In this document: in pieces, positions 43,281 through 52,453 of the stretch
Layout of the letters: every line of letters starts with the position of its first letter
How positions within the stretch are numbered: position 1 is the first letter of the stretch
Assembly: GCA_023435265.1 (NCBI GenBank)
Contig: JAEYRZ010000054.1
Span: 1-59,105, forward strand
DNA: 59,105 nucleotides
Source: Pseudomonadota bacterium
GTDB lineage: Bacteria; Desulfobacterota; Desulfobacteria; Desulfobacterales; Desulfosarcinaceae
Reading direction: 5' to 3'
The notes under the pieces: generated by a model
Told to the model about the DNA's origin: nothing
What the model saw: only the letters and a program-made list of their open reading frames with translations
Databases searched by the model: none
Made by a program: the position numbers and the translations under genes

Positions 43281-43772
43281 TCATTTCACGGTGTACCCCT
43301 TGGCTTCCAGGCAGGCTCCGCAGGCGCGGTTGTACGCGTCCCGTTTCTGGCTGTGAGCCGCGGTTTGCTGTTGATTTTCCAATTCCACCGCCTTCTGCTG
43401 CTGTCTTCTCTGGTCGGCGCTGCGCATGCCACCCAGAAGACCGCCGGCGGCCGCTCCCATGCCGGCCCCTTTTCCGGCATCTCCGGCGATCGCTCCGACG
43501 GTCACCCCCAGCAACGCGCCTCTGGCGGCGCCTCTGACTGCGCCGCCGGTCGTCGATGCGGGATCGGAGGCAGTTTGGGGCGACGGCGCGGCTTGCATCG
43601 GATCGAAGCCGGTCTGTTGCTTCGCCCAGACGTGGCAGGCGTACTTGTCCTTCTCTATCTGCTCCTGGTTCTGACCCTCTTTCGGAAAAACAATCAGGTC
43701 CTGGGCTGCTACGGACCCGATGATCAGGAGTCCGCCCAGAAACATCACGAACTGAAAAGTGGCTGCTCTCAT
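43281..43772 (-). CDS. Glycine-zipper envelope protein
   Basis: A 163-residue exported protein with signal peptide cut near VAAQD. A central Gly/Ala-rich segment (about 77-115: repeated G-x3-G steps such as GAVRGAARGALLG and GAGMGAAAGGLLGG) is a glycine-zipper membrane-inserting domain of the YMGG type. CxxC and further cysteines lie near the C-terminus. Such proteins usually locate to the outer membrane or periplasm; no specific function is known. Confidence 0.72.
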   Translation of the reverse strand: MRAATFQFVMFLGGLLIIGSVAAQDLIVFPKEGQNQEQIEKDKYACHVWAKQQTGFDPMQAAPSPQTASDPASTTGGAVRGAARGALLGVTVGAIAGDAGKGAGMGAAAGGLLGGMRSADQRRQQQKAVELENQQQTAAHSQKRDAYNRACGACLEAKGYTVK

Positions 43773-43826
43773 GTTGCCCTCCCTGGCGGTAAAAGCCCTT
43801 AACCGCCGTAATTTGCTTGGTACCGC

Positions 43827-44321
43827 TCACTGGATCAGCGGAATGCTGTCGGAAAGTTCATACCTGACGGCAGCCCGGATCTTGTTTTCGATCTGTAGGT
43901 AGCGGGCGGCCTTGAGAGGCGGCACCGCCTTGCTCAACTTCGGCGCGTAGGACTCTACGAGCCCGGCATCGGCCTTCAGTATGGCGGCGAGTTCGGACAT
44001 GAGCTTGCCCGCCTTCTGGTCGCTGAAATTTCCTTCCTGGTAGTCCCTGGCGTAGTCCGCGATCATTTTTGACAAGCGAACATTTACTGCATCGAGATCC
44101 TTCTGGTAGGCCTCGTAAATCGGCCAGAACTTTTCAGCTTCCGATTCGGTCAATTCCATATTCATTGCAACCAGAAGCTTTTTGTCGGCTTTGATCTTGG
44201 CGTGCAGGATCTGCATCGTGCTGGTGGGGCTGTCCTGGGCCCAGGAAGCGAAGGGGCCTGTCGCAAAAAGACAAACCATCAAGGCCGCCGTCAGCAAGAA
44301 AATTCTACTTTTATGCCGCAT
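43827..44321 (-). CDS. Secreted helical protein of unknown function
   Basis: A 164-residue exported protein; the signal peptide ends near SWAQD. The remainder is helical with charged heptad-like runs (ESEAEKFWPIYEAYQKDL), a pattern recalling Spy/CpxP-like or DUF-type periplasmic helical proteins, without the diagnostic LTxxQ motif. The start at ATG 44321 gives MRHKSRIFLL. It precedes the glycine-zipper gene on the same strand. Confidence 0.65.
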   Translation of the reverse strand: MRHKSRIFLLTAALMVCLFATGPFASWAQDSPTSTMQILHAKIKADKKLLVAMNMELTESEAEKFWPIYEAYQKDLDAVNVRLSKMIADYARDYQEGNFSDQKAGKLMSELAAILKADAGLVESYAPKLSKAVPPLKAARYLQIENKIRAAVRYELSDSIPLIQ

Positions 44322-44377
44322 GTAATACTCCTTTATGTAACTAGTTTCCTGCAAATTCCGGGGTGAAGAAACTGGCC

Positions 44378-45634
44378 TCAATGCGTGACCGCCACCCCGA
44401 ACACGATTGCGTAATTGGTCGTGTACTCGCCTTCGAGATCGCCGACCACAGGCGCGTCCTGCACCTGGAACCTGCCCTCGCCGAACTGGATGTAGGTCAT
44501 GTCGAAGCTGACACTTCGTTCCCGTTGAAAATGATATTCGATACCCAGACCTAGACCCCACATTTCGTCAAAGCGTGTGAAGGCGGTGCGATCTTCGTCA
44601 TCGAGCGGCGAAGAGGCGTAGAAGGCGCCGCTGCCGGCGATCCACTTCGGGGTCAGCTCGCGGTTGATGCCTATCGAAACGGCCCAGATATCCTTGTAAT
44701 TGCCGGAGCGTGTTGTAACTTCGGAATCACCGACCGCAACGTCTTCGAAGCCCCAGTCGGAAAAGTCCACCCACGCCGCGTCGAGTGAACAGGTCCACCC
44801 GTTTCGAAAATCGTGAAAGACCCCGAAGGTCGCGATCTGCGGGGCGCTCGTATCGAAGGAGATTTCCTGATCGAGGGCGCCGAACCGGTTCAAAAGATCG
44901 ATTCGCTCCTGTGTCAGGTTTGAAAACTCGGGGGTGTCTTCCTGTGTCACGGATATTTTGGATCGGTAGACTAGACCGAAACGGGTGTTTTCTGTCGGCT
45001 CGTAGAGAATTCCGATGGTGGCGCCAACCCCCCAGCCGTCGGATTCCAGTTCCAGCGAGCCATCGTCTGCGCCGGGATCGAGATTGAAGACGGCTTTCTC
45101 CAGCGTGTAGCGAGAGTACATGATCGGGGCCGAGGCCCCCACCGAAACCTGGCGGTTGAAGCGGCAGGCCACCGCTGGCGACAGGCCGGCAAAGGTCAGC
45201 GACCATTCCTGGATCAGGTAGCGGCCGACCCACTCGTCATCGTAACTGGCGCCTAACCCCATCGCCGCATTGGGACCGATGCCGATGGCCCAGCGCTCGC
45301 CAAGCGGACGTGCGTACGAAAGTCCCGGCATGGCGATGAACGACTCGTCGCTGGTGGTCTGCTTGCGGCCGGTGCTTGGCGCGCTCACTTCGGTCTCGCT
45401 GCGCGTGTACATGATCAAGGGATTTCCATACAAACTCGGCTTTTTGAGGCGCATCATGCCTGCAGGATTGTTGGCGACCGTTTCCGCCGAGTCGGCGGTT
45501 GCGGTAATTCCCGAAAATCCCGGCCCGGCCGCAAATGCTCCGGGTAGAGTGCTCAGGAAGCAAATGACAACCAGGCTGATGATCGGCGCCGTTTGCATTA
45601 CGCGAATGGCGTTTGCCGTTAATCCGTGCCTCAT
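44378..45634 (-). CDS. FadL/TodX-type outer membrane transporter
   Basis: A 418-residue outer membrane protein of the OmpP1/FadL family. The signal ends near GAFAAG. The mature N-terminus has the hatch-like sequence SAETVANNPAGMMRL, equivalent to the family's NPAG motif, and the C-terminal barrel follows. Members import long-chain fatty acids or aromatic hydrocarbons. The substrate here is unknown. It is upstream of the helical secreted protein on the same strand, 56 bp away. Confidence 0.85.
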   Translation of the reverse strand: MRHGLTANAIRVMQTAPIISLVVICFLSTLPGAFAAGPGFSGITATADSAETVANNPAGMMRLKKPSLYGNPLIMYTRSETEVSAPSTGRKQTTSDESFIAMPGLSYARPLGERWAIGIGPNAAMGLGASYDDEWVGRYLIQEWSLTFAGLSPAVACRFNRQVSVGASAPIMYSRYTLEKAVFNLDPGADDGSLELESDGWGVGATIGILYEPTENTRFGLVYRSKISVTQEDTPEFSNLTQERIDLLNRFGALDQEISFDTSAPQIATFGVFHDFRNGWTCSLDAAWVDFSDWGFEDVAVGDSEVTTRSGNYKDIWAVSIGINRELTPKWIAGSGAFYASSPLDDEDRTAFTRFDEMWGLGLGIEYHFQRERSVSFDMTYIQFGEGRFQVQDAPVVGDLEGEYTTNYAIVFGVAVTH

Positions 45635-45682
45635 CAGGTCTCCTTCTGCCCAAGGAGCGCTCCGCTGCTGCGCTCCGATCCG

Positions 45683-46228
45683 TCACGCCGGGCGGGGGTC
45701 CGTCAACGCAAGATCGACATGCGCCACGCCGCCTTCGGTTTTCTTCTTCATCGGGAGCCCGCTGCGGGCGAATACGCGCAGCATCGCCTTGTTGTCCGAA
45801 AGTACTTCGGCCCTGAACTGCGCCACGCCCGCCTGACGTGCAATGGCAGCCAAGTGGCGCAACAGAAGCCCGGCGATACCATGGCCGTGGTAGTCTTCCT
45901 CTACCGTGAAAGCCACTTCGGCCACGCGCACACCCCCGTCCTGGTAGGCCGCATAGCGGCCACCCCCGATGATCGCCTCGCGCCCCTCTGCCGCACGCGT
46001 GACCACCAGGGCGACCACCGAATCGAAGTCTACTTCAGTTGCTGCCGCGAGTTCTTCAGCGGTCAGCGATTTTTTATGGTGGAAGAACCGGGTGTAAACC
46101 GACTCGCTTTGCAGATTGTGGAACGCCTCCCAAAGTCTTTGCTTGTCGTCCGGCTTGATCGACCTTATCCTGACCGCGACTCCGTTCTTCAGCGTTTCGG
46201 TTTTGTCGTAAAATTGGACGTCAGGCAT
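45683..46228 (-). CDS. GNAT-family acetyltransferase
   Basis: A 181-residue GCN5-related N-acetyltransferase. The acetyl-CoA pyrophosphate loop is seen as VEEDYHGHGIAGLLLRHL near residue 110, and FFHHKKSL marks the N-terminal part shared with acetyl-CoA synthetase-associated GNATs. The start is ATG 46228; a TTG six bases upstream sits too close to the ribosome site. The substrate is unknown; protein lysine acetylation is possible. Confidence 0.8.
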   Translation of the reverse strand: MPDVQFYDKTETLKNGVAVRIRSIKPDDKQRLWEAFHNLQSESVYTRFFHHKKSLTAEELAAATEVDFDSVVALVVTRAAEGREAIIGGGRYAAYQDGGVRVAEVAFTVEEDYHGHGIAGLLLRHLAAIARQAGVAQFRAEVLSDNKAMLRVFARSGLPMKKKTEGGVAHVDLALTDPRPA

Positions 46229-46381
46229 GATCAATTCCTCTCTGCCAAGTTGCTGAAATGCATTGCCTGAGGCAGCCTGGCTGTGCTGCGCTTTGCGAAA
46301 GCCGGCGCCCGGCTCGAGGACCAGATGTCCGTTTTCAACACCCTGCTGAAAACGAGGTGCTGCGTGGGCGGGCAGTCTTTT

Positions 46382-46594
46382 TCAATCGGCATACTTTTTG
46401 ATCATATCCTTTTTCAACTTACCGTATTCCTCTTCGGTGATGAGGCCTTCCTTGCGCGCCTTATCCAGGTCCAGCAGTTCCTGGCCCAGAGTGCTCTGCG
46501 GTGCCTGTTGGACCTGTGTAGAACTCCCGCAACCGCCCGCGAGCACGCCGGCGCCGAGAAGGATAACAATCATCAATACGCGTGCCTTATTCAT
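46382..46594 (-). CDS. Small SHOCT-domain lipoprotein
   Basis: A 70-residue protein with a lipoprotein signal (VLAGGC near residue 22). The C-terminal SHOCT-like motif is ARKEGLITEEEYGKLKKDMI. The start at 46594 follows GAAAGGAGG. It lies between the GNAT gene and the lipid-transport operon. Its function is unknown. Confidence 0.75.
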   Translation of the reverse strand: MNKARVLMIVILLGAGVLAGGCGSSTQVQQAPQSTLGQELLDLDKARKEGLITEEEYGKLKKDMIKKYAD

Positions 46595-46673
46595 CCGACC
46601 TCCTTTCGTTTTCTGATCGATACGCTTGAACCCGCATCCCCGGCTCCCGCGCGCCAATGTCCGCGGCCGTGCC

Positions 46674-47300
46674 TCAAGGAGAAGCTTTTCTGAGACTGAT
46701 CAAAGCGTCGAAAACCTCCTGGCTGAAGGCTTCCAGCGTGCGGCACATCGTCAAGACCAGGTCTTCATAGCTCGAGGAATCCGCGGCGGCGGCGTACCGG
46801 CTCAATCTGGTCAGTCTCGGCTGGAGCGCATTGCCTTCGAAGATGGACCAGCGGACTTTCAGCTCGACGGCGCCGCCCAGAACCCCATCGAATTGGGATA
46901 CTTCGACCTTTACCCGGAAGAGCGAACCGTTCCCTTGCACATAGGGGAAAAAGATTTTTTCAGCGCAAGTGTAGCGAGAGAGATTCTCCGCCAGGGCGCG
47001 GCCGAAATTCACCGTCAATGGTTCCGCCCAGCGGTGGAACGCGGCTTTGTTGATCTGCGTCGGGCTGATCCGCGTGACGATCTGGGGCCGGTCCAGATAC
47101 TCCGGTATCACCACCGGAGCGACCCCTATCGGAATGCATTCCGCGGGCGCGGTGTTTGTTTTAATCGTGCGGGGCGCTCCCCCGGCGGCATTCAGCATAT
47201 AGTATCTCGTGTTCTGCTTTGTGCCGCCCGTGAAGCAACCCGGCAGGAGCAGCGCGCCGGCGACGATTGCAAGCAGCACGATCGATTTTTTCCCGCTCAT
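46674..47300 (-). CDS. ABC-type transport auxiliary lipoprotein (PqiC family)
   Basis: A 208-residue lipoprotein with signal ending at LLPGC. The mature chain has RYYMLNA and IGVAPVVIPEYLDRPQIVTR, typical of the PqiC/DUF330 auxiliary components that work with MCE-domain lipid transporters. Its start overlaps the end of the MlaD-like gene, the last of the upstream operon. It is likely anchored at the outer membrane and receives or delivers lipids. Confidence 0.82.
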   Translation of the reverse strand: MSGKKSIVLLAIVAGALLLPGCFTGGTKQNTRYYMLNAAGGAPRTIKTNTAPAECIPIGVAPVVIPEYLDRPQIVTRISPTQINKAAFHRWAEPLTVNFGRALAENLSRYTCAEKIFFPYVQGNGSLFRVKVEVSQFDGVLGGAVELKVRWSIFEGNALQPRLTRLSRYAAAADSSSYEDLVLTMCRTLEAFSQEVFDALISLRKASP

Positions 47301-48292
47301 TGTTCACCTCCCGAGGCGGTCCGGCCGCGGATGATGGAATCCGGGTATTGTTCCAGTTGTTCGGCCAGGAGATTGACGGAACGTGAGGCGGCCGACAACT
47401 CCCGCAAGGCTACAGACAGCCCGGTGACCATTTCCGAATCAGTTGCGGCGATTCCCTGTACGGTCTGCATGGCTTCCTCGCCCTCCCTCATCGCGGCGGT
47501 CGCGGCGGCGGCCGTTTCACGGATCCGTGCGGACACCGAGGCAAGCTCCCTTTCGAGGTTCGTGAGCAGTGAACCCGCATCGCGGGCAACCGTTCTTAAC
47601 TGCTGCAGGGTGGGATCGATATGCCTGTCTGTGCGGACCACGAGTTCGTCGGCATGGCGCATGAGGCGGTCGGCGCCCTCGGCGGCTGACTTGATGGAAA
47701 AGAGGGTATCTTTGAGTTCAGGGGCTTTGAGTACTTTTTCCAAACCTGTTAGAGTCTCATTGAGGGTGGCGAAAATCTTCTGGATGGGAATTTCGGAAAT
47801 AGTTTCGGCCAACTGCTCCAGCTTCGAAGGAACCGTGGGCAGCTCAGGATAACCCATGTCCGCGTTCACAAGGCGCACGGGCGTTTCCGGTAGAAAGTCG
47901 AACTCGATCATCAGTTGGCCTGTCACCATGCTTTGCGTGCCCAACTGAGCCCTGAGACCTTTTTCGATCATTTTGGGGATGTCGGCCCGCCGATGTTCGG
48001 CCCTGAGTCCGAACCGCTCTCTGTCGATTTCGATGATCACTGGAATTTTGATGTCCAGCGTATCGAGGTCCGCTTTGAAAAGGATCTCTTTCACCGAGCC
48101 TACCTCCACACCTCTGAAAACCACCGGCGCCCCGACCGCCAAACCCTTGACCGACCCGTCGAAAAAGAGGACGAATTCTCTTTTGTCCTTGAAAAAACTG
48201 CCGCTCCCGAAGATGAGCAGTCCGGCCACCAGCAGCCCGATGGCGCTGATGACAAATATTCCGATGGCTGTACTGCTGAACCGTTTCGACAT
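47297..48292 (-). CDS. MCE/MlaD-family lipid transport protein
   Basis: A 331-residue single-pass protein: a membrane helix at about 10-30, then an MCE domain (about 38-120, including VFRGVEVGSVKEI), then a long helical region (about 165-300) that would form the needle or barrel in related transporters. It is the substrate-binding component partnered with the ATPase and permease just upstream. The gene overlaps the auxiliary lipoprotein gene by 4 bp. Confidence 0.9.
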   Translation of the reverse strand: MSKRFSSTAIGIFVISAIGLLVAGLLIFGSGSFFKDKREFVLFFDGSVKGLAVGAPVVFRGVEVGSVKEILFKADLDTLDIKIPVIIEIDRERFGLRAEHRRADIPKMIEKGLRAQLGTQSMVTGQLMIEFDFLPETPVRLVNADMGYPELPTVPSKLEQLAETISEIPIQKIFATLNETLTGLEKVLKAPELKDTLFSIKSAAEGADRLMRHADELVVRTDRHIDPTLQQLRTVARDAGSLLTNLERELASVSARIRETAAAATAAMREGEEAMQTVQGIAATDSEMVTGLSVALRELSAASRSVNLLAEQLEQYPDSIIRGRTASGGEQ

Positions 48293-48310
48293 AAGGCCCC
48301 CTGTCTCCTT

Positions 48311-49072
48311 TTATTCCACGCCCCTGGTGAGAAAAGTGCGCACGGTCGGATTCCGGGATTCTTTCAGGAGCATGCTGGGATTGCCCGAAGCGATCATGGT
48401 CCGGGTCTGCGTGTCTAGAAACACGGAGTTGCTGCCGATGGCGAAGATGCTCTGCAATTCGTGCGTGACCACCACCACTGTCGCTTCGAGATTGTCCCGC
48501 AACTCGAGAATCAGGTCGTCCAGCCGCTTGGCGCTGACCGGATCGAGGCCGGCGGAGGGCTCGTCGAAGAACAGAATGTCGGGGTCCATCGCCAGGGCGC
48601 GCGCCAGTCCGGCGCGCTTGCGCATGCCGCCGCTGATCTCGGATGGGTAGTACTGCTCGAAGCCGGAAAGACCGACGAGCGCCAGCTTGAAAGACACGAG
48701 CTCCTCGATTTGTCCGGGGCTCAGATCCGTGTATTGCGCGAGCGGCAGGGCGACGTTTTCGGCCAGGGTCATCGAACTCCACAGGGCGCCGCTCTGGTAC
48801 AGGATCCCCATGCGCTTCATGAGGGCGGAGCGGGTTTCCGGCGCTGCATCGCAAAAGCTGACCCCTTCGTACAGGATGCGGCCCTCGGCGGGGGGCAGCA
48901 GCCCGATCAGATGCCTCAGCAGCGTGCTTTTCCCGCAGCCGCTGCCGCCCATGATGATGAAGATATCCCCGCGCCGAACCGTGAAATTCAAATCCCGCAT
49001 CAGCACGAAGCTGCCGTAGGCCATGGTCAGGTTCTGCACGGTGATCACCGGAGCATTCCTGTCTGAGTTCAC
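48311..49072 (-). CDS. MlaF-family ABC transporter ATPase
   Basis: A 253-residue ATPase. Walker A is GGSGCGKSTLL near residue 37, the signature is SGGMRKRAGLARA and Walker B is ILFFDEPSAGLDP. The start is uncertain: GTG 49072 lies behind GGGGGAG and gives VNSDRNAPVITVQNL at the normal family position, while an ATG at 49123 would add 17 residues. It energises the MlaE-like permease encoded 64 bp upstream. Confidence 0.9.
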   Translation of the reverse strand: MNSDRNAPVITVQNLTMAYGSFVLMRDLNFTVRRGDIFIIMGGSGCGKSTLLRHLIGLLPPAEGRILYEGVSFCDAAPETRSALMKRMGILYQSGALWSSMTLAENVALPLAQYTDLSPGQIEELVSFKLALVGLSGFEQYYPSEISGGMRKRAGLARALAMDPDILFFDEPSAGLDPVSAKRLDDLILELRDNLEATVVVVTHELQSIFAIGSNSVFLDTQTRTMIASGNPSMLLKESRNPTVRTFLTRGVE

Positions 49073-49136
49073 AAGTGTGCTCCCCCCGGTCGGCTGGCTT
49101 CCGCAATCCAAAGCCAGCAGCATGTTTCGAAAATCT

Positions 49137-50258
49137 TCAAATACCGACAACGTCGCACAGAACCGTAATTGCGGCGGTTGCCAGGATAATGGCCACAATA
49201 CTGGTCACCACGGCGGAAGTGGTGGCGCTGCCGACGGCCGAGGCGCTGCGTCCGCACTGCATTCCGCGCATGCAGCCCGCCAGCGAGACCAGAATGCCGA
49301 ACACGAGGCTCATGAAAAGGCCGATCGCCAGGTCGTTGAGGCCCACCGCCTCGGCAGTGCGCTGGAAATAGGTTACCGGCTTGATCCCGTAGAGCCCTGT
49401 GGCGACCAGCATTCCGCCCAGAATGCCCATGAAGTTGGCGTACAGGCACAAGAGGGGCATCATGAACGACAATGCCAGCATGCGGGGCAAAACCAGAAAT
49501 TCCATCGGCGCAATGCCCAGCGTCGTAAGGGCGTCGATTTCCTCATTCACCTGCATGGTGCCGATTTGTGCAGCGAAAGCGGCGCCGGTCCGGCCGGCCA
49601 TGATGATGCCGGTCATGATGGCGCCCATTTCCCGGACCATGGCGATGCCCACCAGGTCGGCCACATAGATCTGGGCTCCAAACAGCTTCAGCTGGAGAAC
49701 CCCGATGAAGGCCAGAATGAGCCCCACCAGAAGACTGATAAGTGAAACGATCGGCAACGCCTGGGCACCGGACTCCTGCACGAGAAGCATGAATTCGTCC
49801 GCCCGGAAGCTGGCTTTGCGCAGCAGCAGCCTGCCGAGCGCCGTACTTGCGCTGCCCACGAAGGCGACCATTTCGCCCGCAGATCTCACGAACGAAATCG
49901 TTTCGTTGCCGACGCGGGAAAAGAACGATTCGCTTTCCGCGGACTTGCGCGCGTCTTTTTTGTCCGGGACGGCCATGGCGAGTTCGAGCAGCCGCCGAAT
50001 GCCGGCCGTCAGGCCGGAGCGGTCCACCTCGATCTTTCTTGCCGAACATTCGCGGATGACCCCTCTGAGGAAGGCCAGAAGTCCCGTGTCCCACTGCATC
50101 AGGTCCCGGGTGTCGAAAGAAAGCCGCTGCAGTGTGGGCATCCGGTCAAAGCGGCTGCGCAACTCGGCTGTCACCGGGAGCTGCGCCCCGGTTTTCCAGC
50201 TTCCCGAGAGCCGCACGACAGTGGCCTCTTCCGATATCCGATCAAAGCTTATGTCCAC
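49137..50258 (-). CDS. MlaE-family permease with N-terminal STAS-like domain
   Basis: A 373-residue protein. Residues about 1-95 form a STAS-like domain (VVRLSGSWKTG, LSFDTRDLMQWDTGLLAF), usually a separate protein (MlaB) that binds the ATPase. The MlaE permease follows from about 120, with SGAQALPIVSLISLLVG, MVREMGAIMTGIIMAGRTGAAFAA in the coupling-helix region, and five or so membrane segments. The fusion of MlaB and MlaE functions is common in diderms outside Gammaproteobacteria. It heads the transport operon. Confidence 0.9.
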   Translation of the reverse strand: MDISFDRISEEATVVRLSGSWKTGAQLPVTAELRSRFDRMPTLQRLSFDTRDLMQWDTGLLAFLRGVIRECSARKIEVDRSGLTAGIRRLLELAMAVPDKKDARKSAESESFFSRVGNETISFVRSAGEMVAFVGSASTALGRLLLRKASFRADEFMLLVQESGAQALPIVSLISLLVGLILAFIGVLQLKLFGAQIYVADLVGIAMVREMGAIMTGIIMAGRTGAAFAAQIGTMQVNEEIDALTTLGIAPMEFLVLPRMLALSFMMPLLCLYANFMGILGGMLVATGLYGIKPVTYFQRTAEAVGLNDLAIGLFMSLVFGILVSLAGCMRGMQCGRSASAVGSATTSAVVTSIVAIILATAAITVLCDVVGI

Positions 50259-50303
50259 CTTTGCCGCTCCACTACTGGGAAAGTGACTGCAGTCACCATC
50301 TCA

Positions 50304-50966
50304 TTATTTGCGTGTCAGCTCGACAAGTCGCTTGGTGAACCGTTCCCCCCAGAATTTGAACGCCTCTTCGGTCGACCCCCATTTGCTGAAGCGTTCCGTG
50401 AAACCGGCGCTTCGCTCGTCCATGCCGGCGGCGAGAACCTCGTTGGTCACGGAATCCAGGACCATCATTTCCGCCCTCGTGGCCCCCGAACCGGTCCATG
50501 TGTCCTGCGATCCCTTTTTCACGAGACTGACGGCCAGCCCCACCGGTACGACCGAGGTAACGCCGCTCAAGACCGGCTTGCTCTGCTTCAGATCGGTAAT
50601 CGCCACGCGCACCCGGAGCACGTCCGGTCCGGGCTCGGACACGACCGGGAACTCCTTCTGCAAGGCGTTGACCAGGGCCAGGGAAGCGGTGTCCGCGATC
50701 TCCTTCAACTCGTTGGCGTCGATGCCCTTGTACTCCGAGTCCTCGGCGAACGCGAAGATCACGTAGTCCACCATCACTTTTTCGAATCTGGTGAAATCGG
50801 CTCCCTCTTTGAACCATACCAGCTTGGGTTGTTCTTCGCCCTCGCCGGGTTTCAGGTAATTGCTGTACTCGCCCAGGAAGGTCGATGACGGCTGCAATGA
50901 CTCTTTGTTTGTGGCGCAGCCGCTGAACAGCATCACTACCAAGACAAAGAAAACAATCGGTTTCAT
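50304..50966 (-). CDS. DUF3313-family lipoprotein
   Basis: A 220-residue protein with a lipoprotein signal (LFSGC near residue 17). The mature chain LQPSSTFLGEYSNYLKPGEG and a late LKQSKPVLSGVTSVVPVG stretch match DUF3313 proteins of unknown function. It lies 45 bp upstream of the MlaE-like gene on the same strand and may be part of that operon. An outer membrane location is likely. Confidence 0.78.
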   Translation of the reverse strand: MKPIVFFVLVVMLFSGCATNKESLQPSSTFLGEYSNYLKPGEGEEQPKLVWFKEGADFTRFEKVMVDYVIFAFAEDSEYKGIDANELKEIADTASLALVNALQKEFPVVSEPGPDVLRVRVAITDLKQSKPVLSGVTSVVPVGLAVSLVKKGSQDTWTGSGATRAEMMVLDSVTNEVLAAGMDERSAGFTERFSKWGSTEEAFKFWGERFTKRLVELTRK

Positions 50967-51037
50967 CTCTGGTATCCTCCTTATTTAAAATTTGCCTGCG
51001 GCCGACGCAGCTCTGCGTGCAGCCGAATGAACCCCTT

Positions 51038-52453
51038 CTACCTGGCTGCCAGGACGCCCTTTGCGATGCGCGGGTTTTCACGCTGCCAGTGCGCGAAGGC
51101 CGCGGCGACGGCGCAGGAGGCCAGCCGCCCTTCGGCGGAGTCGGAGCGGCTGGTCAGGATGATCGGAACGCGCGCCCCCAGAACGATCCCTGCCGAATCG
51201 GCCCTTGCCAGGTAGGAGAGCTGCTTGGCCAGCATGTTGCCGGCCTCCAGGTCCGGTGCCAGCAGGATGTCCGCCTCCCCGGCCACGGGCGACTGGATGC
51301 CTTTGATCAGCGCGGCTTCCTTGCTGACCGCATTGTCGAAAGCCAGCGGGCCGTCGATCAGGGCTCCTTCGATCTGTCCGCGATCCGCCATTTTGCAGAG
51401 CGCGGCGGCTTCGATGGTCGCCGGGATTTTTGGATTGATGGTCTCCACGGCCGAGAGCACGGCCACCTTGGGCCTTGCGATTTTCAACGCGTGCGCCAGC
51501 TGAATGGCGTTTTTCAGGATGTCGACCTTGTCTTCCAGTGTCGGGTAGATGTTGATGGCCGCATCGGTGATGAACAGGGGGCGTGGATAAGTCGGCAGAT
51601 CCATCACGAAGATATGGCTGATGCGGCGCTCGGTACGCAGCCCCGTGGCCGAAGGGACGACCGCGCTCATCAGTTCGTCAGTGTGCAGGCTGCCTTTCAT
51701 GAGCGCTGCGGCCTCGCCTGAACGGCACAGCGCAACCGCCTTCGCGGCCGCATCGTGGCTGTGCCGGGCGTCCACCAGCCGGAAAGGGCGGATGTCCAGG
51801 CCGTAACGGTCGGCCAATTCCCGGATGCTGGACTCGGGGCCGACCAGAATAGGATCGATCAGATTGGCCGCGGCCGCCTGGATTGCACCTTCCAGGGCCT
51901 CTTTGCTGCAGGGGTGGCATACCGAAGTCGGGATCCGTTCCCACTCCTTTACAATGCCGATCAGCTTCTTGAAAGCCGCCTTGCGGTGCAGTTGCATCGC
52001 GGCATAAGGCGATCCCGCGTCGGTCGGCTTTCGGGTCGGAGCTTTTACCCTGGCGACACCGGTGATGATCTCCTCCTGACGCTGATTGACCACCCGGCAG
52101 TCGAAAACGACGCTGCCGTCGGAGTTGTTCTTCGAGGCGGCAGTCACGCTGACGGTCAACTCGTCGCCAAGTTCGACCGCGTGATGAAACTCGAACTGCT
52201 GGGACTGATACACCGTGCCGGGGCCGGGCAGGTCGTTTCCCAGCAGGCTCGAGATCAGGGCGGCGCCCCACATGCTGTGGCCGACCACTTTGTGACGTTC
52301 GAGCAGCATCTGCGCGTACTCGTCGCTGAAGTGGGTCGGGTTCATGTCGCCCGAGAGCAGGCCGAAAAGGTCGATATCCTGTTTGGTCAGCGTACGCTGC
52401 AGGCTGACGCTGTCGCCGACGTGAATTTCGTCAAACGTTTTGTTGCTGAGCAT
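51038..52453 (-). CDS. Bifunctional MaoC-like hydratase / phosphate acyltransferase
   Basis: A 471-residue fusion. The N-terminal hot-dog domain (about 1-150) shows the MaoC/R-hydratase pattern SGDMNPTHFSDEYA. The C-terminal domain (about 165-465) is of the phosphotransacetylase/phosphotransbutyrylase (PTA_PTB) type, with AAAANLIDPILVG, FVMDLPTYPRPLFITDAAINI and the late ILLAPDLEAGNML. It could convert acyl-CoA to acyl phosphate for the AckA-type kinase encoded upstream in the same operon. Its start overlaps the end of the DUF3141 gene by 23 bp. Confidence 0.9.
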   Translation of the reverse strand: MLSNKTFDEIHVGDSVSLQRTLTKQDIDLFGLLSGDMNPTHFSDEYAQMLLERHKVVGHSMWGAALISSLLGNDLPGPGTVYQSQQFEFHHAVELGDELTVSVTAASKNNSDGSVVFDCRVVNQRQEEIITGVARVKAPTRKPTDAGSPYAAMQLHRKAAFKKLIGIVKEWERIPTSVCHPCSKEALEGAIQAAAANLIDPILVGPESSIRELADRYGLDIRPFRLVDARHSHDAAAKAVALCRSGEAAALMKGSLHTDELMSAVVPSATGLRTERRISHIFVMDLPTYPRPLFITDAAINIYPTLEDKVDILKNAIQLAHALKIARPKVAVLSAVETINPKIPATIEAAALCKMADRGQIEGALIDGPLAFDNAVSKEAALIKGIQSPVAGEADILLAPDLEAGNMLAKQLSYLARADSAGIVLGARVPIILTSRSDSAEGRLASCAVAAAFAHWQRENPRIAKGVLAAR